Shown here: positions 45,150-54,130 of the stretch, piece by piece
Layout: each line of letters starts with the position of its first letter
Numbering within the stretch: position 1 is the first letter of the stretch
Source of the DNA: SM1-73 sp964588305
GTDB lineage: Bacteria; Zixibacteria; MSB-5A5; SM1-73
Direction: 5' to 3'
Assembly: GCA_964588305.1 (NCBI GenBank)
Contig: CAZPOP010000013.1
Span: 1-64,000, forward strand
DNA: 64,000 bases
Notes under the pieces: generated by a model
Databases searched by the model: none
What the model was told of the DNA's origin: nothing
Seen by the model: only the letters and a program-made list of their open reading frames with translations
Program-made: the position numbers and the translations under genes

Positions 45150-45674
45150 TTAATAACTTAAAGGGTCTAATGTTTTTTCTTCACTTCGTTGAACGGTCTC
45201 GTTTATGTCGAAAAATTCTAACCAAATACCAACAGCAATAATCGAACCTAAATGTATCCCGTTAAGGGCTAGACTTTCTGGAATCTCTGAATTCTTGATT
45301 TGTCCGTCGCCAAACACAAAGGCGTCGTGGACGGGGTCATTTCTCTTCAGCATCACTTCAAATGTCTTTCTAATCTCCTTTGGTCCTTTTTCTGGATGAT
45401 TCTTGTACCACCATTTCATAACGAGCTCTTTAGCCCGTATAGGGTTTGTCCCCAAATTCCATATGGTAATAGGGATTTCGAATCCTTGGCTGGAATGACT
45501 CGGTCGTCTAACCTGGATGTCTATAAGCGGACTGATCCTGGTTTCATAGTCTTTGACCATGACGTCTGCCATTCTTTTGGTATCATCTGCTAGTCTTTTT
45601 GTATGTCGCATGTATTTAAATGTAACCACCACCAATGCAACTGCGATGACTATGCTTGTTATGTTTAAAATCAT
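45150..45674 (-). CDS. Hypothetical membrane-anchored protein inside the dnaK operon
   Basis: This 174-residue protein has one N-terminal membrane helix (residues 3-21, ILNITSIVIAVALVVVTF), a short coiled segment (RLADDTKRMADVMVKDYE) and a beta-rich domain (about 50-160) with FEIPITIWNLGTNPIRAKEL. The layout resembles a common family of uncharacterised proteins with one membrane helix and an Ig-like domain. I cannot name a function. It lies 35 bases upstream of dnaK, on the same strand, where other bacteria have no gene, and may be a late insertion. Confidence 0.7.
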   Translation of the reverse strand: MILNITSIVIAVALVVVTFKYMRHTKRLADDTKRMADVMVKDYETRISPLIDIQVRRPSHSSQGFEIPITIWNLGTNPIRAKELVMKWWYKNHPEKGPKEIRKTFEVMLKRNDPVHDAFVFGDGQIKNSEIPESLALNGIHLGSIIAVGIWLEFFDINETVQRSEEKTLDPLSY

Positions 45675-45731
45675 TTGCCTATCTTTTAGAATAAAACGTC
45701 GCGGTTGCTTCAGAACGCCTTGCCCGGGCTG

Positions 45732-45962
45732 TCAGGTACACAGCTCTTTTTTCACACTCTCCCAATTTTCGGTCTTCCCCTCTTCCACTTCCTTTTTCCC
45801 CTTTTTCCAAGCTGACATAAGCTTCTTGTCTTTAAGAACTTCTTCTGTCGCCTCCCATTCTTCCTTTTCCTGAAGGAACTTCATGAAGGTAATAGTCTCT
45901 TTCAACTTTTCTTCAGGCAAACTGTCCAGTAGTTCTTTGGCCACTTTTTTGATAGTACTCAT
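45732..45962 (-). CDS. Small antitoxin-like protein (DUF2281-like) overlapping grpE
   Basis: This 76-residue charged protein begins STIKKVAKELLDSLPEEKLK then ETITFMKFLQEKEEWEA, similar in style to DUF2281 and other antitoxin N-termini. A charged helix, KKLMSAWKKGKKEVEEGKTE, follows. Its ATG overlaps the grpE stop codon (ATGA), implying translational coupling to grpE. No RelE-, PIN- or other toxin-like gene is adjacent, so the antitoxin call is weak. It may be an orphan regulator or simply a small structural protein. Confidence 0.65.
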   Translation of the reverse strand: MSTIKKVAKELLDSLPEEKLKETITFMKFLQEKEEWEATEEVLKDKKLMSAWKKGKKEVEEGKTENWESVKKELCT

Positions 45963-46603
45963 GAGTTCTTCTCCTCCTTCGGCTTTCCTTTGGAAACCAC
46001 CACCTTTGAGGCCCTCAGTAGTCTATCGTTGAGCATATATCCTTTGCTAATCTCATCCATTATGATTCCTTCTTCGTATTCATCACTTTCCGCCTGGGTG
46101 ACCGCCTCGTGAAAGTTTGGATCAAAGGGCTTGCCCAAAGCCTCGATTTCTTTTAAGCCTTCTTTGGTCAGAATCTCCTTCATATGACTATGAATAAGCT
46201 CCACTCCTTTATGAAAGCTCTCATAATCATCTGACGTTTTTTTGGAAATCCCGCCTTTGGCGGGGGCAGAGTCCAGAGCGCGCTGGAAGTTGTCCAACGT
46301 GTCCAGAAGCTGGAGCATTAAGTTCTCATTAGCATTCTTGATCAGATAGCCGAATTCTTTGGCCATCCTCTTTTTGTAGTTGTCAAACTCTGCTGCTAAT
46401 CGGAGGAGCCTGTCCTCCAACTCTTTGGCTTGCTCCTCGCTTTTGGCAAGTCTTTCCTTTAAGAGATCAATCTGAGTCGGTTCTTTCGCCGGCTCTTCGG
46501 CTTTCTCAACTACCTCCAGCGGCCCGTCCGGACTTTTATCTTTTTTCTTTTTTTCTTTTCCGGTCGGGTGAGATTCTTTGGATTGTCTCTTGTCTTCGTG
46601 CAA
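45959..46603 (-). CDS. grpE: Nucleotide exchange factor GrpE
   Basis: This 214-residue protein has a charged, Lys/Glu-rich N-terminus, a long coiled coil (about 50-110) and the GrpE core: AEFDNYKKRMAKEFGYLIKN, LDTLDNFQRALDSA, PFDPNFHEAVTQ. It exchanges ADP for ATP on DnaK. The start is TTG with AGGAGGAG upstream. The stretch SAPAKGGIS is encoded by a CCCGCC-TTT-GGCGGG palindrome at 46250-46264, identical in its arms to intergenic palindromes elsewhere in the window. Confidence 0.95.
   Translation of the reverse strand: MHEDKRQSKESHPTGKEKKKKDKSPDGPLEVVEKAEEPAKEPTQIDLLKERLAKSEEQAKELEDRLLRLAAEFDNYKKRMAKEFGYLIKNANENLMLQLLDTLDNFQRALDSAPAKGGISKKTSDDYESFHKGVELIHSHMKEILTKEGLKEIEALGKPFDPNFHEAVTQAESDEYEEGIIMDEISKGYMLNDRLLRASKVVVSKGKPKEEKNS
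46250..46264. repeat. Intragenic CCCGCC palindrome within grpE
   Basis: CCCGCC (46250-46255), TTT, GGCGGG (46259-46264) lies inside the grpE coding sequence and is read as AKGGI. The same arms occur in intergenic elements at 9746-9760 and 58898-58912. Confidence 0.6.
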
Positions 46604-46671
46604 TTGAATATCTCCTCCTTGATTTTCTTTTGACAGGAGCAGCCTCTCCCCTTACACCACAGACGGTGATG

Positions 46672-47703
46672 CTACTTGGACAGGATATCGCTCAAAAGCT
46701 TGGCAGTGTAATCCACCAGCGACACCAGCTTAGCGTACCTCATTCGGGTAGGGCCTATTACGCCTATGGTTCCTGCTACTTTCCCTGCCTTGTAGGACGA
46801 GGTAACCAGGCTGCAAGATTGCATCTCCCCCCTTTCCATCTCCTTGCCTATGGTGATGGTGATTCCATTCTTAATTCCCTTAGCTGAGACCAGCTCAGCC
46901 AAAATCCTTTTTTCCTCGATGAGCTCTATCAAGCTTCTCAGTTTGTCCCTGTCCTTGAATTCAGGCTGATCCACGATGTTGGTGGTTCCTCCCAGATGAA
47001 CCTGTTCGGTCTCGGGAAAATTCAAAAGATTCTCGCTCGACTCCAGAAAAACCCTGATCAATTTTGGATCAGCAGTCGAAACCTCCTTTAACCTCTGCTC
47101 CATGGAACCCTTGATCTCTCCGAGAGTCAGCCCGCACAGTCTCTCATTCAAGATGCTCGCTGTTTTTTCCAACGTCTCGGTTTGTAGGCTGGATTCCGCT
47201 TCGAGCAAAACTGTCCTGATCAACCCATGTTTTACCGCCATGACCACCAGAATTTTCTTCTCTGCCACCGGGATCAAATTGATGCGGGACAGAACGCCCT
47301 GGTCGAATCGGGGTGCAATGGTCACACCCAGCTGATTGGAAATCAATCCCAGAACTCGAGAGGTTTGATCCAGAAGATCCTCCACCGCCGCATAATCGAC
47401 CATTATCTCACTATTGATCTGTTTCTCCTCGGAAGAAGTCAATTCCTCCGGTTCTATCATGCTGTCCACATAGAGTCTATATCCCTTGTCCGTGGGAACT
47501 CTTCCCGCAGAGACATGGGGATGGGTGACCAAACCCATCTCCTCTAGATCCTGCATGGTATTTCTGATAGTGGCTGGACTTACCCCCAACTCGAATTTGC
47601 AGGCGATCAACCTGGAACCTACCGGCTTAGCTGTGGCTATGTAATAGTCAATCAAGGACTGAAGGACGGCCTTTTCCCTTCGGGTCAAATTCTCAAAAGC
47701 CAT
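46672..47703 (-). CDS. hrcA: Heat-inducible transcription repressor HrcA
   Basis: This 343-residue repressor has an N-terminal winged helix-turn-helix (REKAVLQSLIDYYIATAKPV, then FELGVSPATIRNTMQDLEEM, THPHVSAGRVPTDKGYRLYV) and a C-terminal ligand/GAF-like domain with IGPTRMRYAKLVSLVDYTAK. HrcA binds the CIRCE operator, and one lies directly upstream (47750-47776). That makes hrcA-grpE-dnaK an autoregulated class I heat-shock operon. Lengths and order are typical. Confidence 0.96.
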   Translation of the reverse strand: MAFENLTRREKAVLQSLIDYYIATAKPVGSRLIACKFELGVSPATIRNTMQDLEEMGLVTHPHVSAGRVPTDKGYRLYVDSMIEPEELTSSEEKQINSEIMVDYAAVEDLLDQTSRVLGLISNQLGVTIAPRFDQGVLSRINLIPVAEKKILVVMAVKHGLIRTVLLEAESSLQTETLEKTASILNERLCGLTLGEIKGSMEQRLKEVSTADPKLIRVFLESSENLLNFPETEQVHLGGTTNIVDQPEFKDRDKLRSLIELIEEKRILAELVSAKGIKNGITITIGKEMERGEMQSCSLVTSSYKAGKVAGTIGVIGPTRMRYAKLVSLVDYTAKLLSDILSK

Positions 47704-47749
47704 TTCTTTTCCTCATAAGTTTTTTGTATTCAGCAGATTAGCCTCTCCC

Positions 47750-47776
47750 TTAGCAGTTTGAACCCAAGAGTGCTAA
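47750..47776 (-). promoter_or_regulatory. CIRCE operator (HrcA binding site)
   Basis: The sequence TTAGCAGTT-N9-GAGTGCTAA matches the CIRCE consensus TTAGCACTC-N9-GAGTGCTAA. Its right arm is perfect, two positions of its left arm are changed and its 9-base spacing is exact. It lies 46 bases upstream of hrcA and just downstream of the -10 box, where bound HrcA would block transcription. Confidence 0.93.
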
Positions 47777-47785
47777 CCATTTGAG

Positions 47786-47814
47786 AAAATAGTCTGACTA
47801 TTCTGCTTTGTCAA
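47786..47814 (-). promoter_or_regulatory. Sigma-70-type promoter of the hrcA-grpE-dnaK operon
   Basis: On the minus strand, a perfect TTGACA (47809-47814) is followed after 17 bases by TATTTT (47786-47791). The predicted start falls about 7 bases downstream, next to or inside the CIRCE element. Confidence 0.75.
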
Positions 47815-47994
47815 GCCTAAAATTGGAGAACGCTTTCACCATATAATAATTATTCGTAAGAATTCTGTGCAGGATTTGCGTTTTCATTGATATTGCTTCC
47901 ACACCAAATATTTCTTAACTTTATTCAACTGAGCGCAAGGAGCAACAGATTCGTGGTATCTAACTGAGTTTGAATTGAGCGCCAGAATATCAAC

Positions 47995-48801
47995 ATGGAT
48001 AAATCACGACATTTAAGGAAAGTGATCTCTGCCAGCCGCAGGGTGGATTTGGTCACCTTTTATCCTGATTATATGGTGGACAGGATGGAAGAGATCGGGA
48101 CCGAAAACATTCACACATTGGTCGTTTGGACAAAGAACCCCAGAAACCTCCTTTCGCACCGGGGATTGAATAACTGTCTCAGAAAGACAGATCAAGTCTA
48201 TGTTCTCTTGACCGTAACCGGACTCGGCGGAACTCCTCTGGAGCCTTCTGCTCCGAAGACGGAGGAGGTTTTTAGTCAACTCCCCGAGACTATCGATTTC
48301 ATAGGATCGCCACAAAGGTTGGCTGTTCGATATGATCCTTTGATCGATGTGGTCTATAAGAGCAAAATCCATCTTTCGAATATTGACCCGCTTCTTTTTG
48401 ACAGAGTTTTAGAGCAGGCATCTTTTTTGGGAATAAGAAGAATCATAGTTTCATATGTAACCTTGTATAAGAAGGTTCTTGAAAGGCTCAAGCGAAATGA
48501 ATTCGAAATAGTGGATCACGACATGGAGGAGATCACGGATTTTATTAAGGACAAGATGATGCCGAGAGCGGAACGATTGGGAATGGAGCTTTCCACCTGC
48601 GTTCAGCCCCATCTCACCACCAGGGGTTGCATTGATGGAAACACATTGACTTCACTTCATCCGAAACAGGAACCATGCTCAAGGACAAAAGACAGAACTC
48701 AAAGGCCGACCTGTCACTGCACCAAATCCTACGACATCGGTCAATGGTTTTCCTGCTATCACAATTGCCTTTATTGTTATGGCAATCCGAAGCCACCGTA
48801 A
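47995..48801 (+). CDS. DUF1848 protein with C-terminal iron-sulfur motif
   Basis: This 268-residue protein starts VISASRRVDLVTFYPDYM, typical of DUF1848. It continues with VVWTKNPRNLL and SYVTLYKKVLER and ends in a Cys-rich block CHCTKSYDIGQWFSCYHNCL with YCYGNP. CHC and CxxxCxxC are spaced for an Fe-S cluster, and the fold is thought to be related to radical-SAM/spore-photoproduct-lyase barrels. The activity is unknown. It is a single plus-strand gene between two minus-strand operons, divergent from hrcA. Confidence 0.85.
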   Translation: MDKSRHLRKVISASRRVDLVTFYPDYMVDRMEEIGTENIHTLVVWTKNPRNLLSHRGLNNCLRKTDQVYVLLTVTGLGGTPLEPSAPKTEEVFSQLPETIDFIGSPQRLAVRYDPLIDVVYKSKIHLSNIDPLLFDRVLEQASFLGIRRIIVSYVTLYKKVLERLKRNEFEIVDHDMEEITDFIKDKMMPRAERLGMELSTCVQPHLTTRGCIDGNTLTSLHPKQEPCSRTKDRTQRPTCHCTKSYDIGQWFSCYHNCLYCYGNPKPP

Positions 48802-49008
48802 GTCGAACTGCCGTCGAAGGGGCTCGTTCGAGAATGTATCCTGTTGTTGGGGGTACCCTTACCCCGCGACATGCGCACGCATCCATACGCATTTCTGGTT
48901 CGGGGTGAGGGCTAGTCCTCATCACACCCCCGGCGCGAGAAGGGCACACCGAGCCGACACTGAGGGACCTCTGCTTCGGCACGATCTACGAAAACGCATC
49001 AATTCTGT

Positions 49009-50463
49009 TTAGAAGATAGAAGAAACCGAAAGCATCGCTAAGGCGAGTAGACTCTGTGGGAAAATGCCCATTTGCAGAACCGCCCAGGTGGAGATAAGTA
49101 AGACTAACACTGAACCAAGCGGCAAAGATATAGGTTTAGCTTCCGGCACTGGCGGACGCATAAACATTATGACTACAACTCGCAGGTAGAAATAAACTGA
49201 AACCAGACTGTTCAAAACTCCTATTATAACCAGTCCAACAAAACCCGATTTCACCGCGGCACTGAAAATATAAAATTTCGCCATAAAGCCGGCGGTGGGA
49301 GGAAACCCTGCCAGAGAGAGCATAAAAAGCATCATGAAGACGGCCAGCCAGGGATGCCTTGTTCCCAAACCGGAATAATCGGCTAAATTCGTATTCTCCT
49401 CATCTTTTCTTCCCAATGCAATCACCACGGTGAATGCGCCGATGTTCATGAAAGTGTAAGCCAAAAGATAGAAGAGCGCGGAAGATACCCCGGCTTCCTT
49501 TCCGGCGACTAAAGCAACCAGAACGTATCCGGCATGGGCGATGGAGGAATATGCCAGCATTCTTTTGATATTGGACTGCGCAATGGCTACGATGTTCCCC
49601 ATGGTCATGGTCAAAGCCGCCATAATCCACACGATCACCGTCCAGTCCGCCTTTATGGTTACAAAAGAAAATAGAAACACTCTTAACAGCGCGGCAAATC
49701 CAGCCGCCTTAGGACCGGCGGAGATGAAAGCCGTTATCGGTGTGGGTGCTCCCTCGTAGACGTCCGGAACCCACATATGAAAGGGAACCGAGGCGATTTT
49801 GAAGCCTAATCCCACCAAAAGCAATCCCAAGCCTGCCCAGAGCAAGAGATCAGCGCCCTCTTTTTGGACGGCGATGCTTTTGACTATGTCCTCCAAATTG
49901 GTGCTTCCCACACTTCCGTAGATCATAACGATTCCGTAAAGCAAAAAGCCGGTGGCAAATGCTCCCATTAGGAAATACTTCAGGGAAGCTTCGTTGGACC
50001 TCAAATCACTCCTCTTGAATCCTGCCAGAACATAAAGAGAAATCGACATGATCTCCAGACCGAGAAAGATGACAATCAGATTGAAGCTGGATGCCATGAG
50101 CATCATTCCCAGCGTGGAGAATAAGATCAGGCTGTAATACTCTCCGTGGACTATCTCCTCCCTTTTGAGATAGCCCATAGAAACCAGGATGATCAAAAGC
50201 GACCCGGCCAAAAAGATAAATTTGAAGAAAATAGCGAAGTTGTCCACGATGAACATATCACTGAAGGTGGTCTCCATGAGATCCCACAGCCGCAGGTTGG
50301 CAAGGAACGCAATCACAATGCCGACCCAGGCCAGGTGAGCTAAGAGGTTCTTTTTCCCCTTGGAGACCAGAGGTTCCAGAATTAAGATCAGGATGGCAAA
50401 AAGGGTAATGATTATCTCAGGTGAAACCAGCCTGAAGTTTATTTGTGGTATCGACCAATCCAT
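49009..50463 (-). CDS. nuoN: NADH-quinone oxidoreductase subunit N
   Basis: This 484-residue membrane antiporter-like subunit has about 14 helices and the proton-channel features of NuoN: GLEIMSISLYVLAGF, the Lys-containing GAFATGFLLYG and PFHMWVPDVYEGAPTPITAF. It pumps protons as part of complex I. It is the last gene of nuoA-N, and its start lies about 10 bases after nuoM. Confidence 0.95.
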   Translation of the reverse strand: MDWSIPQINFRLVSPEIIITLFAILILILEPLVSKGKKNLLAHLAWVGIVIAFLANLRLWDLMETTFSDMFIVDNFAIFFKFIFLAGSLLIILVSMGYLKREEIVHGEYYSLILFSTLGMMLMASSFNLIVIFLGLEIMSISLYVLAGFKRSDLRSNEASLKYFLMGAFATGFLLYGIVMIYGSVGSTNLEDIVKSIAVQKEGADLLLWAGLGLLLVGLGFKIASVPFHMWVPDVYEGAPTPITAFISAGPKAAGFAALLRVFLFSFVTIKADWTVIVWIMAALTMTMGNIVAIAQSNIKRMLAYSSIAHAGYVLVALVAGKEAGVSSALFYLLAYTFMNIGAFTVVIALGRKDEENTNLADYSGLGTRHPWLAVFMMLFMLSLAGFPPTAGFMAKFYIFSAAVKSGFVGLVIIGVLNSLVSVYFYLRVVVIMFMRPPVPEAKPISLPLGSVLVLLISTWAVLQMGIFPQSLLALAMLSVSSIF

Positions 50464-50473
50464 AAAAAATCCG

Positions 50474-52087
50474 TTACTCGTTTCTCATTATAGATGACCC
50501 GTGGCTGATCACTGACCACTGTTGACTGATCACTGCTTTCATCTGTTCCATCTGTTGGTAGTCACTATGAAAGCTCTGCTCAAATGATTTGTTTTCTTCG
50601 TACTTAACGAAAGCATTCTCTATTAAGCTTTTGACCGAAGGCTCCATCTTGACCAAGAACCCCTTGGGATAAAGCCCAATCCAGAAGATGACCAGGACCA
50701 GAGGAATTAGAATTAGCTTTTCTCTTAAGTTCAGGTCCTTTACGTTTTCATTCTCCGGCTTGGTGATCTTTCCGAACATGGTCCTTTGATACATCCATAA
50801 CATGTAGACCGCCGCCAGGATAATTCCTGTTGCAGCGAACACGGCGTAGATAACGTTTGTTTTGAAGGTGCCCAAAAGTATCAAGAATTCTCCCACAAAG
50901 CCGTTAGTTCCGGGAAGTCCGATGGACGATAGAGTCACGATCATAAAGAACGCTGCAAATACCGGTATCTTTCTGGACAGGCCGCCGAAGTCTGCAATCA
51001 ACCGGGTGTGCCTTCTCTCGTAAATCATCCCCACTATCAAAAAGAGCGCCCCCGTGGAGATGCCGTGATTCACCATCTGGAGTATGCCGCCTTCGATCCC
51101 TTGAAGATTCAAAGCGAATAAGCCTAACATCACAAAGCCCAGATGGCTTACAGACGAGAATGCCACCAGACTCTTGACGTCATCTTGCCTGATGCAGACC
51201 AAAGCTCCGTAAATTATTCCGATGATAGCCAGAATCGAAAACAAGGGAACGAAATCTATGAATGCGTTGGGGAACAAGGGCAAACAAAATCTCAAAAAGC
51301 CATAGGTTCCCATCTTCAGCAACACTCCGGCAAGTATGACGCTTCCTGCGGTAGGGGCTTCGACGTGAGCATCGGGCAGCCAGGTATGGAACGGAAACAT
51401 AGGAACCTTTATGGCGAAGGCCAACGCGAATGCTGCAAACAGCCAGAACTGAGCGCCCAAAGGAATGGGGAGTTTGCTTATCTCCAGAAGATCGAAAGAA
51501 TAAGCCCCGGTGAAGCTGTGATTCATGAAGTAGAGCACCAGAATAGCCACCAACATTAAAAGCGATCCGGTCATGGTGAAGAGCACGAACTTGATGGTAG
51601 CATAAATCTTTCTTGGTCCGCCCCAGACGCCGATCAGAAAATACATGGGAAGGAGCATCGCCTCCCAGAACACATAGAACAAAAACAGATCCAGGGAAAC
51701 AAAAACCCCAATCATCCCGGTCTCCAATAGAAGCATGCAGATGTAATATCCCTTAACCTTTTCGGTGATGGCCGACCAAGACGAAAGGATTGCCAGGGGA
51801 GTGAGGAAAGTGGTCAAGAGTATCAGAAATAAGCTGATCCCGTCTATGCCCATATGATAACTGATGCCCAGGCTTTCTATCCAGGTCTTATTAACTGAAA
51901 ACTGCATCCCCGCTGTTTCCGAAGAGAAGCTGAAATAAAGATACAAGGAGACGAAAAAGTTGAAAAGGGATGCTGTGAATGCAGTTATCCTGATGGCCCC
52001 TAGCCTGTCCTTATCCAGAAGGAGCAGAATCAAAGCGCCCAGGAGCGGGAAAAATGTGATTATGGTCAGAATCAGACTATTCCACAT
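50474..52087 (-). CDS. nuoM: NADH-quinone oxidoreductase subunit M
   Basis: This 537-residue membrane subunit has about 14 helices, with FPFHTWLPDAHVEAPTAGSV and DDVKSLVAFSSVSHLGFVML typical of NuoM. It is one of three antiporter-like proton-pumping subunits of complex I. The last 20 or so residues (QWSVISHGSSIMRNE) are hydrophilic. They are encoded by a TGATCACTG repeat tract (50506-50535), so the C-terminus looks extended by repeat DNA compared with the roughly 510-residue norm. Confidence 0.95.
   Translation of the reverse strand: MWNSLILTIITFFPLLGALILLLLDKDRLGAIRITAFTASLFNFFVSLYLYFSFSSETAGMQFSVNKTWIESLGISYHMGIDGISLFLILLTTFLTPLAILSSWSAITEKVKGYYICMLLLETGMIGVFVSLDLFLFYVFWEAMLLPMYFLIGVWGGPRKIYATIKFVLFTMTGSLLMLVAILVLYFMNHSFTGAYSFDLLEISKLPIPLGAQFWLFAAFALAFAIKVPMFPFHTWLPDAHVEAPTAGSVILAGVLLKMGTYGFLRFCLPLFPNAFIDFVPLFSILAIIGIIYGALVCIRQDDVKSLVAFSSVSHLGFVMLGLFALNLQGIEGGILQMVNHGISTGALFLIVGMIYERRHTRLIADFGGLSRKIPVFAAFFMIVTLSSIGLPGTNGFVGEFLILLGTFKTNVIYAVFAATGIILAAVYMLWMYQRTMFGKITKPENENVKDLNLREKLILIPLVLVIFWIGLYPKGFLVKMEPSVKSLIENAFVKYEENKSFEQSFHSDYQQMEQMKAVISQQWSVISHGSSIMRNE
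50506..50535. repeat. TGATCACTG direct repeat inside the nuoM 3' end
   Basis: TGATCACTG occurs at 50506-50514 and again at 50527-50535, with ACCACTGTTGAC between. It encodes the hydrophilic tail of NuoM. Similar low-complexity strings (ACTGCTTACTG) lie near 7420 and 12247, at the ends of aspS and xerC. Confidence 0.6.
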
Positions 52088-52091
52088 GGTT

Positions 52092-54038
52092 TCATCTGAA
52101 CACGAAATAGGTCAAGATCACGATCGCGCCAAAGATCAGAGATAGAGCATAGTTACGCAAATATCCCGTTTCCGTTCTCCTGAGGACTTCACCCGCCCAT
52201 TTTGTGAGGGAGGCAAGTCCGTTGGCTGTTCCATCTATTATCTGAACGTCCACGATTTTCCACAAAAACAGAGCAAAGCCTATTACCGGCCTCACAATCA
52301 CCATGGAGTAAAATTCATCCACGTAGTATTTATTGAAAATAATTCGATAAGGTGTCTTGAACCTCTGCACCAATTTCTTAGGCGCTTCGGGATTCCGGAT
52401 ATAAAATCTGTGGGCAACCAAGATTCCAATCAAAACGATTATTACAGAGATGACCATCAAGGCATATTCTGATGATGCCGAATGAGCCGCAGCGTGGGAT
52501 TCCACGGGATTGTGACCAAATACAGACGACAAGAATCCTTCGAATCTGTTCGATCCTCCCAGAGAATGCGGAACTCCTATATACCCGCCTATAAGAGACA
52601 AAACCGCTAAGACCATCAAGGGAATGGTCATGGATTTAGGTGCTTCATGGATGTGATCTTTGATCTGGGGATCGACCCGGGATTTTCCCAAGAAAGTTAA
52701 GAAGAATAATCTGAACATGTAGAATGCGGTCAGGCCTGCGGTGATAACGCCAATCAACCAGAGAAGAAAGTGGCCGTGTGAGCTGGAATACGCTTTCCAC
52801 AGGATTTCATCCTTGCTGAAGAACCCGGAAAACAAGGGAATGCCAGAGATGGCCAAGGTTGCGGAGAGGAAACACCAGAAGGTGATCGGCATATACTTCT
52901 TCAAGGCCCCCATCTTTTGCATGTTCAACTCGCCGGCCAGGGCATGCATCACGCATCCTGCACCCAGAAACAGCAAAGCTTTGAAGAAGGCATGGGTCAT
53001 CAAGTGGAAAATTCCGGAGGCAAAAGCGCCCACTCCGCAGGCTAAGAACATATAGCCCAGTTGACTGATGGTGGAATAGGCTAGGACCCTCTTTATGTCG
53101 TTCTGAGCCAAGCCGATGGAAGCGGCATACAAGGCCGTCACCGCTCCCACCACGGCCACCACCGCCATCGAGATCGGGGCCAAAAGAAAAAGCGCATGAC
53201 ATCTGGCTACCATATAGACTCCTGCGGTGACCATGGTGGCAGCGTGTATCAGAGCCGAAACCGGCGTGGGTCCTTCCATGGCATCCGGAAGCCAGACATA
53301 CAAAGGTATCTGAGCGGATTTTCCGGTTGCGCCCATGAACAGAAGCAGCGTGATGGCAGTGACTAATCCTCCTCCCAGAGCCAGAGTATTCGGTGCCGAC
53401 TCAAAAACCTCTGCGAAATTGAGGCTTCCAAAAGTCCAGAAGATAAGCATCACCGCCAGGGCAAACCCAAAGTCTCCTATCCTGTTCACGATGAAGGCTT
53501 TCTTGCCGGCATCCGCAGCGGATTTTTTCTGATACCAGAAGCCAATAAGAAAGTAGGAACAAAGCCCTACTCCCTCCCATCCCAAGTAGAGCAACAGGAA
53601 ATTGTTGGACAACACCAGGGTCAGCATAAAGAAGGTGAAAAGATTCAGATAGGAGAAATATCTGGCAAATCCTCGCTCATGGGCCATATAGCCAATGGAG
53701 TAGACGTGAATAAAGAATCCTACTCCCGAAACCGTCGCAATCATCACCGCGGACAGCGGATCCAGCAAAAAGCCGATGTCTATGTGAAAACTGCCGGAGA
53801 GAATCCAGCTAAAGGCGATCTTTTGCACTGCCCTCTCCGCTTCGGGCAAGGCCAAAAGCTCGAATAGGATGACCACGGAGGTCAGAAAAGACAAACCCAC
53901 TGCACCACAGCCTATCCAACTGACCAAGCTTTTTCTGGCCTTCTTCTCTTCGGAATCAACCTCTTGACTAAGCCCTAAAAGCCCGTTTATCAAAAAGCCG
54001 AGCAAAGGGAACAATGGAACGAGGTAAACGCAGTTCAT
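52092..54038 (-). CDS. nuoL: NADH-quinone oxidoreductase subunit L
   Basis: This 648-residue membrane subunit has about 16 helices, with VYSIGYMAHERGFARYFSYL, LGWEGVGLCSYFLIGFW and YVWLPDAMEGPTPVSALIHA, all typical of NuoL. The C-terminus includes the long amphipathic lateral helix region of the family. It is a distal proton-pumping subunit of complex I and overlaps nothing, with 4 bases to nuoM. Confidence 0.95.
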   Translation of the reverse strand: MNCVYLVPLFPLLGFLINGLLGLSQEVDSEEKKARKSLVSWIGCGAVGLSFLTSVVILFELLALPEAERAVQKIAFSWILSGSFHIDIGFLLDPLSAVMIATVSGVGFFIHVYSIGYMAHERGFARYFSYLNLFTFFMLTLVLSNNFLLLYLGWEGVGLCSYFLIGFWYQKKSAADAGKKAFIVNRIGDFGFALAVMLIFWTFGSLNFAEVFESAPNTLALGGGLVTAITLLLFMGATGKSAQIPLYVWLPDAMEGPTPVSALIHAATMVTAGVYMVARCHALFLLAPISMAVVAVVGAVTALYAASIGLAQNDIKRVLAYSTISQLGYMFLACGVGAFASGIFHLMTHAFFKALLFLGAGCVMHALAGELNMQKMGALKKYMPITFWCFLSATLAISGIPLFSGFFSKDEILWKAYSSSHGHFLLWLIGVITAGLTAFYMFRLFFLTFLGKSRVDPQIKDHIHEAPKSMTIPLMVLAVLSLIGGYIGVPHSLGGSNRFEGFLSSVFGHNPVESHAAAHSASSEYALMVISVIIVLIGILVAHRFYIRNPEAPKKLVQRFKTPYRIIFNKYYVDEFYSMVIVRPVIGFALFLWKIVDVQIIDGTANGLASLTKWAGEVLRRTETGYLRNYALSLIFGAIVILTYFVFR

Positions 54039-54051
54039 ATCTCTGTGAATT

Positions 54052-54127
54052 GTCCGCAGTCCACCGTCCTTCGACTTCGCTCAGGACAAGTCCGCGGACC
54101 GCCGCAAAAATATTTATTGCGGCGGAC
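54052..54127. repeat. Three-way-junction palindrome between nuoK and nuoL
   Basis: The outer arms GTCCGC (54052-54057) and GCGGAC (54122-54127) enclose GTCCT (54066-54070) with AGGAC (54083-54087), and CCGCCGCAA (54099-54107) with TTGCGGCGG (54117-54125). It lies just upstream of the nuoL start and three bases short of the nuoK stop codon. Confidence 0.8.
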
Positions 54128-54130
54128 GTT

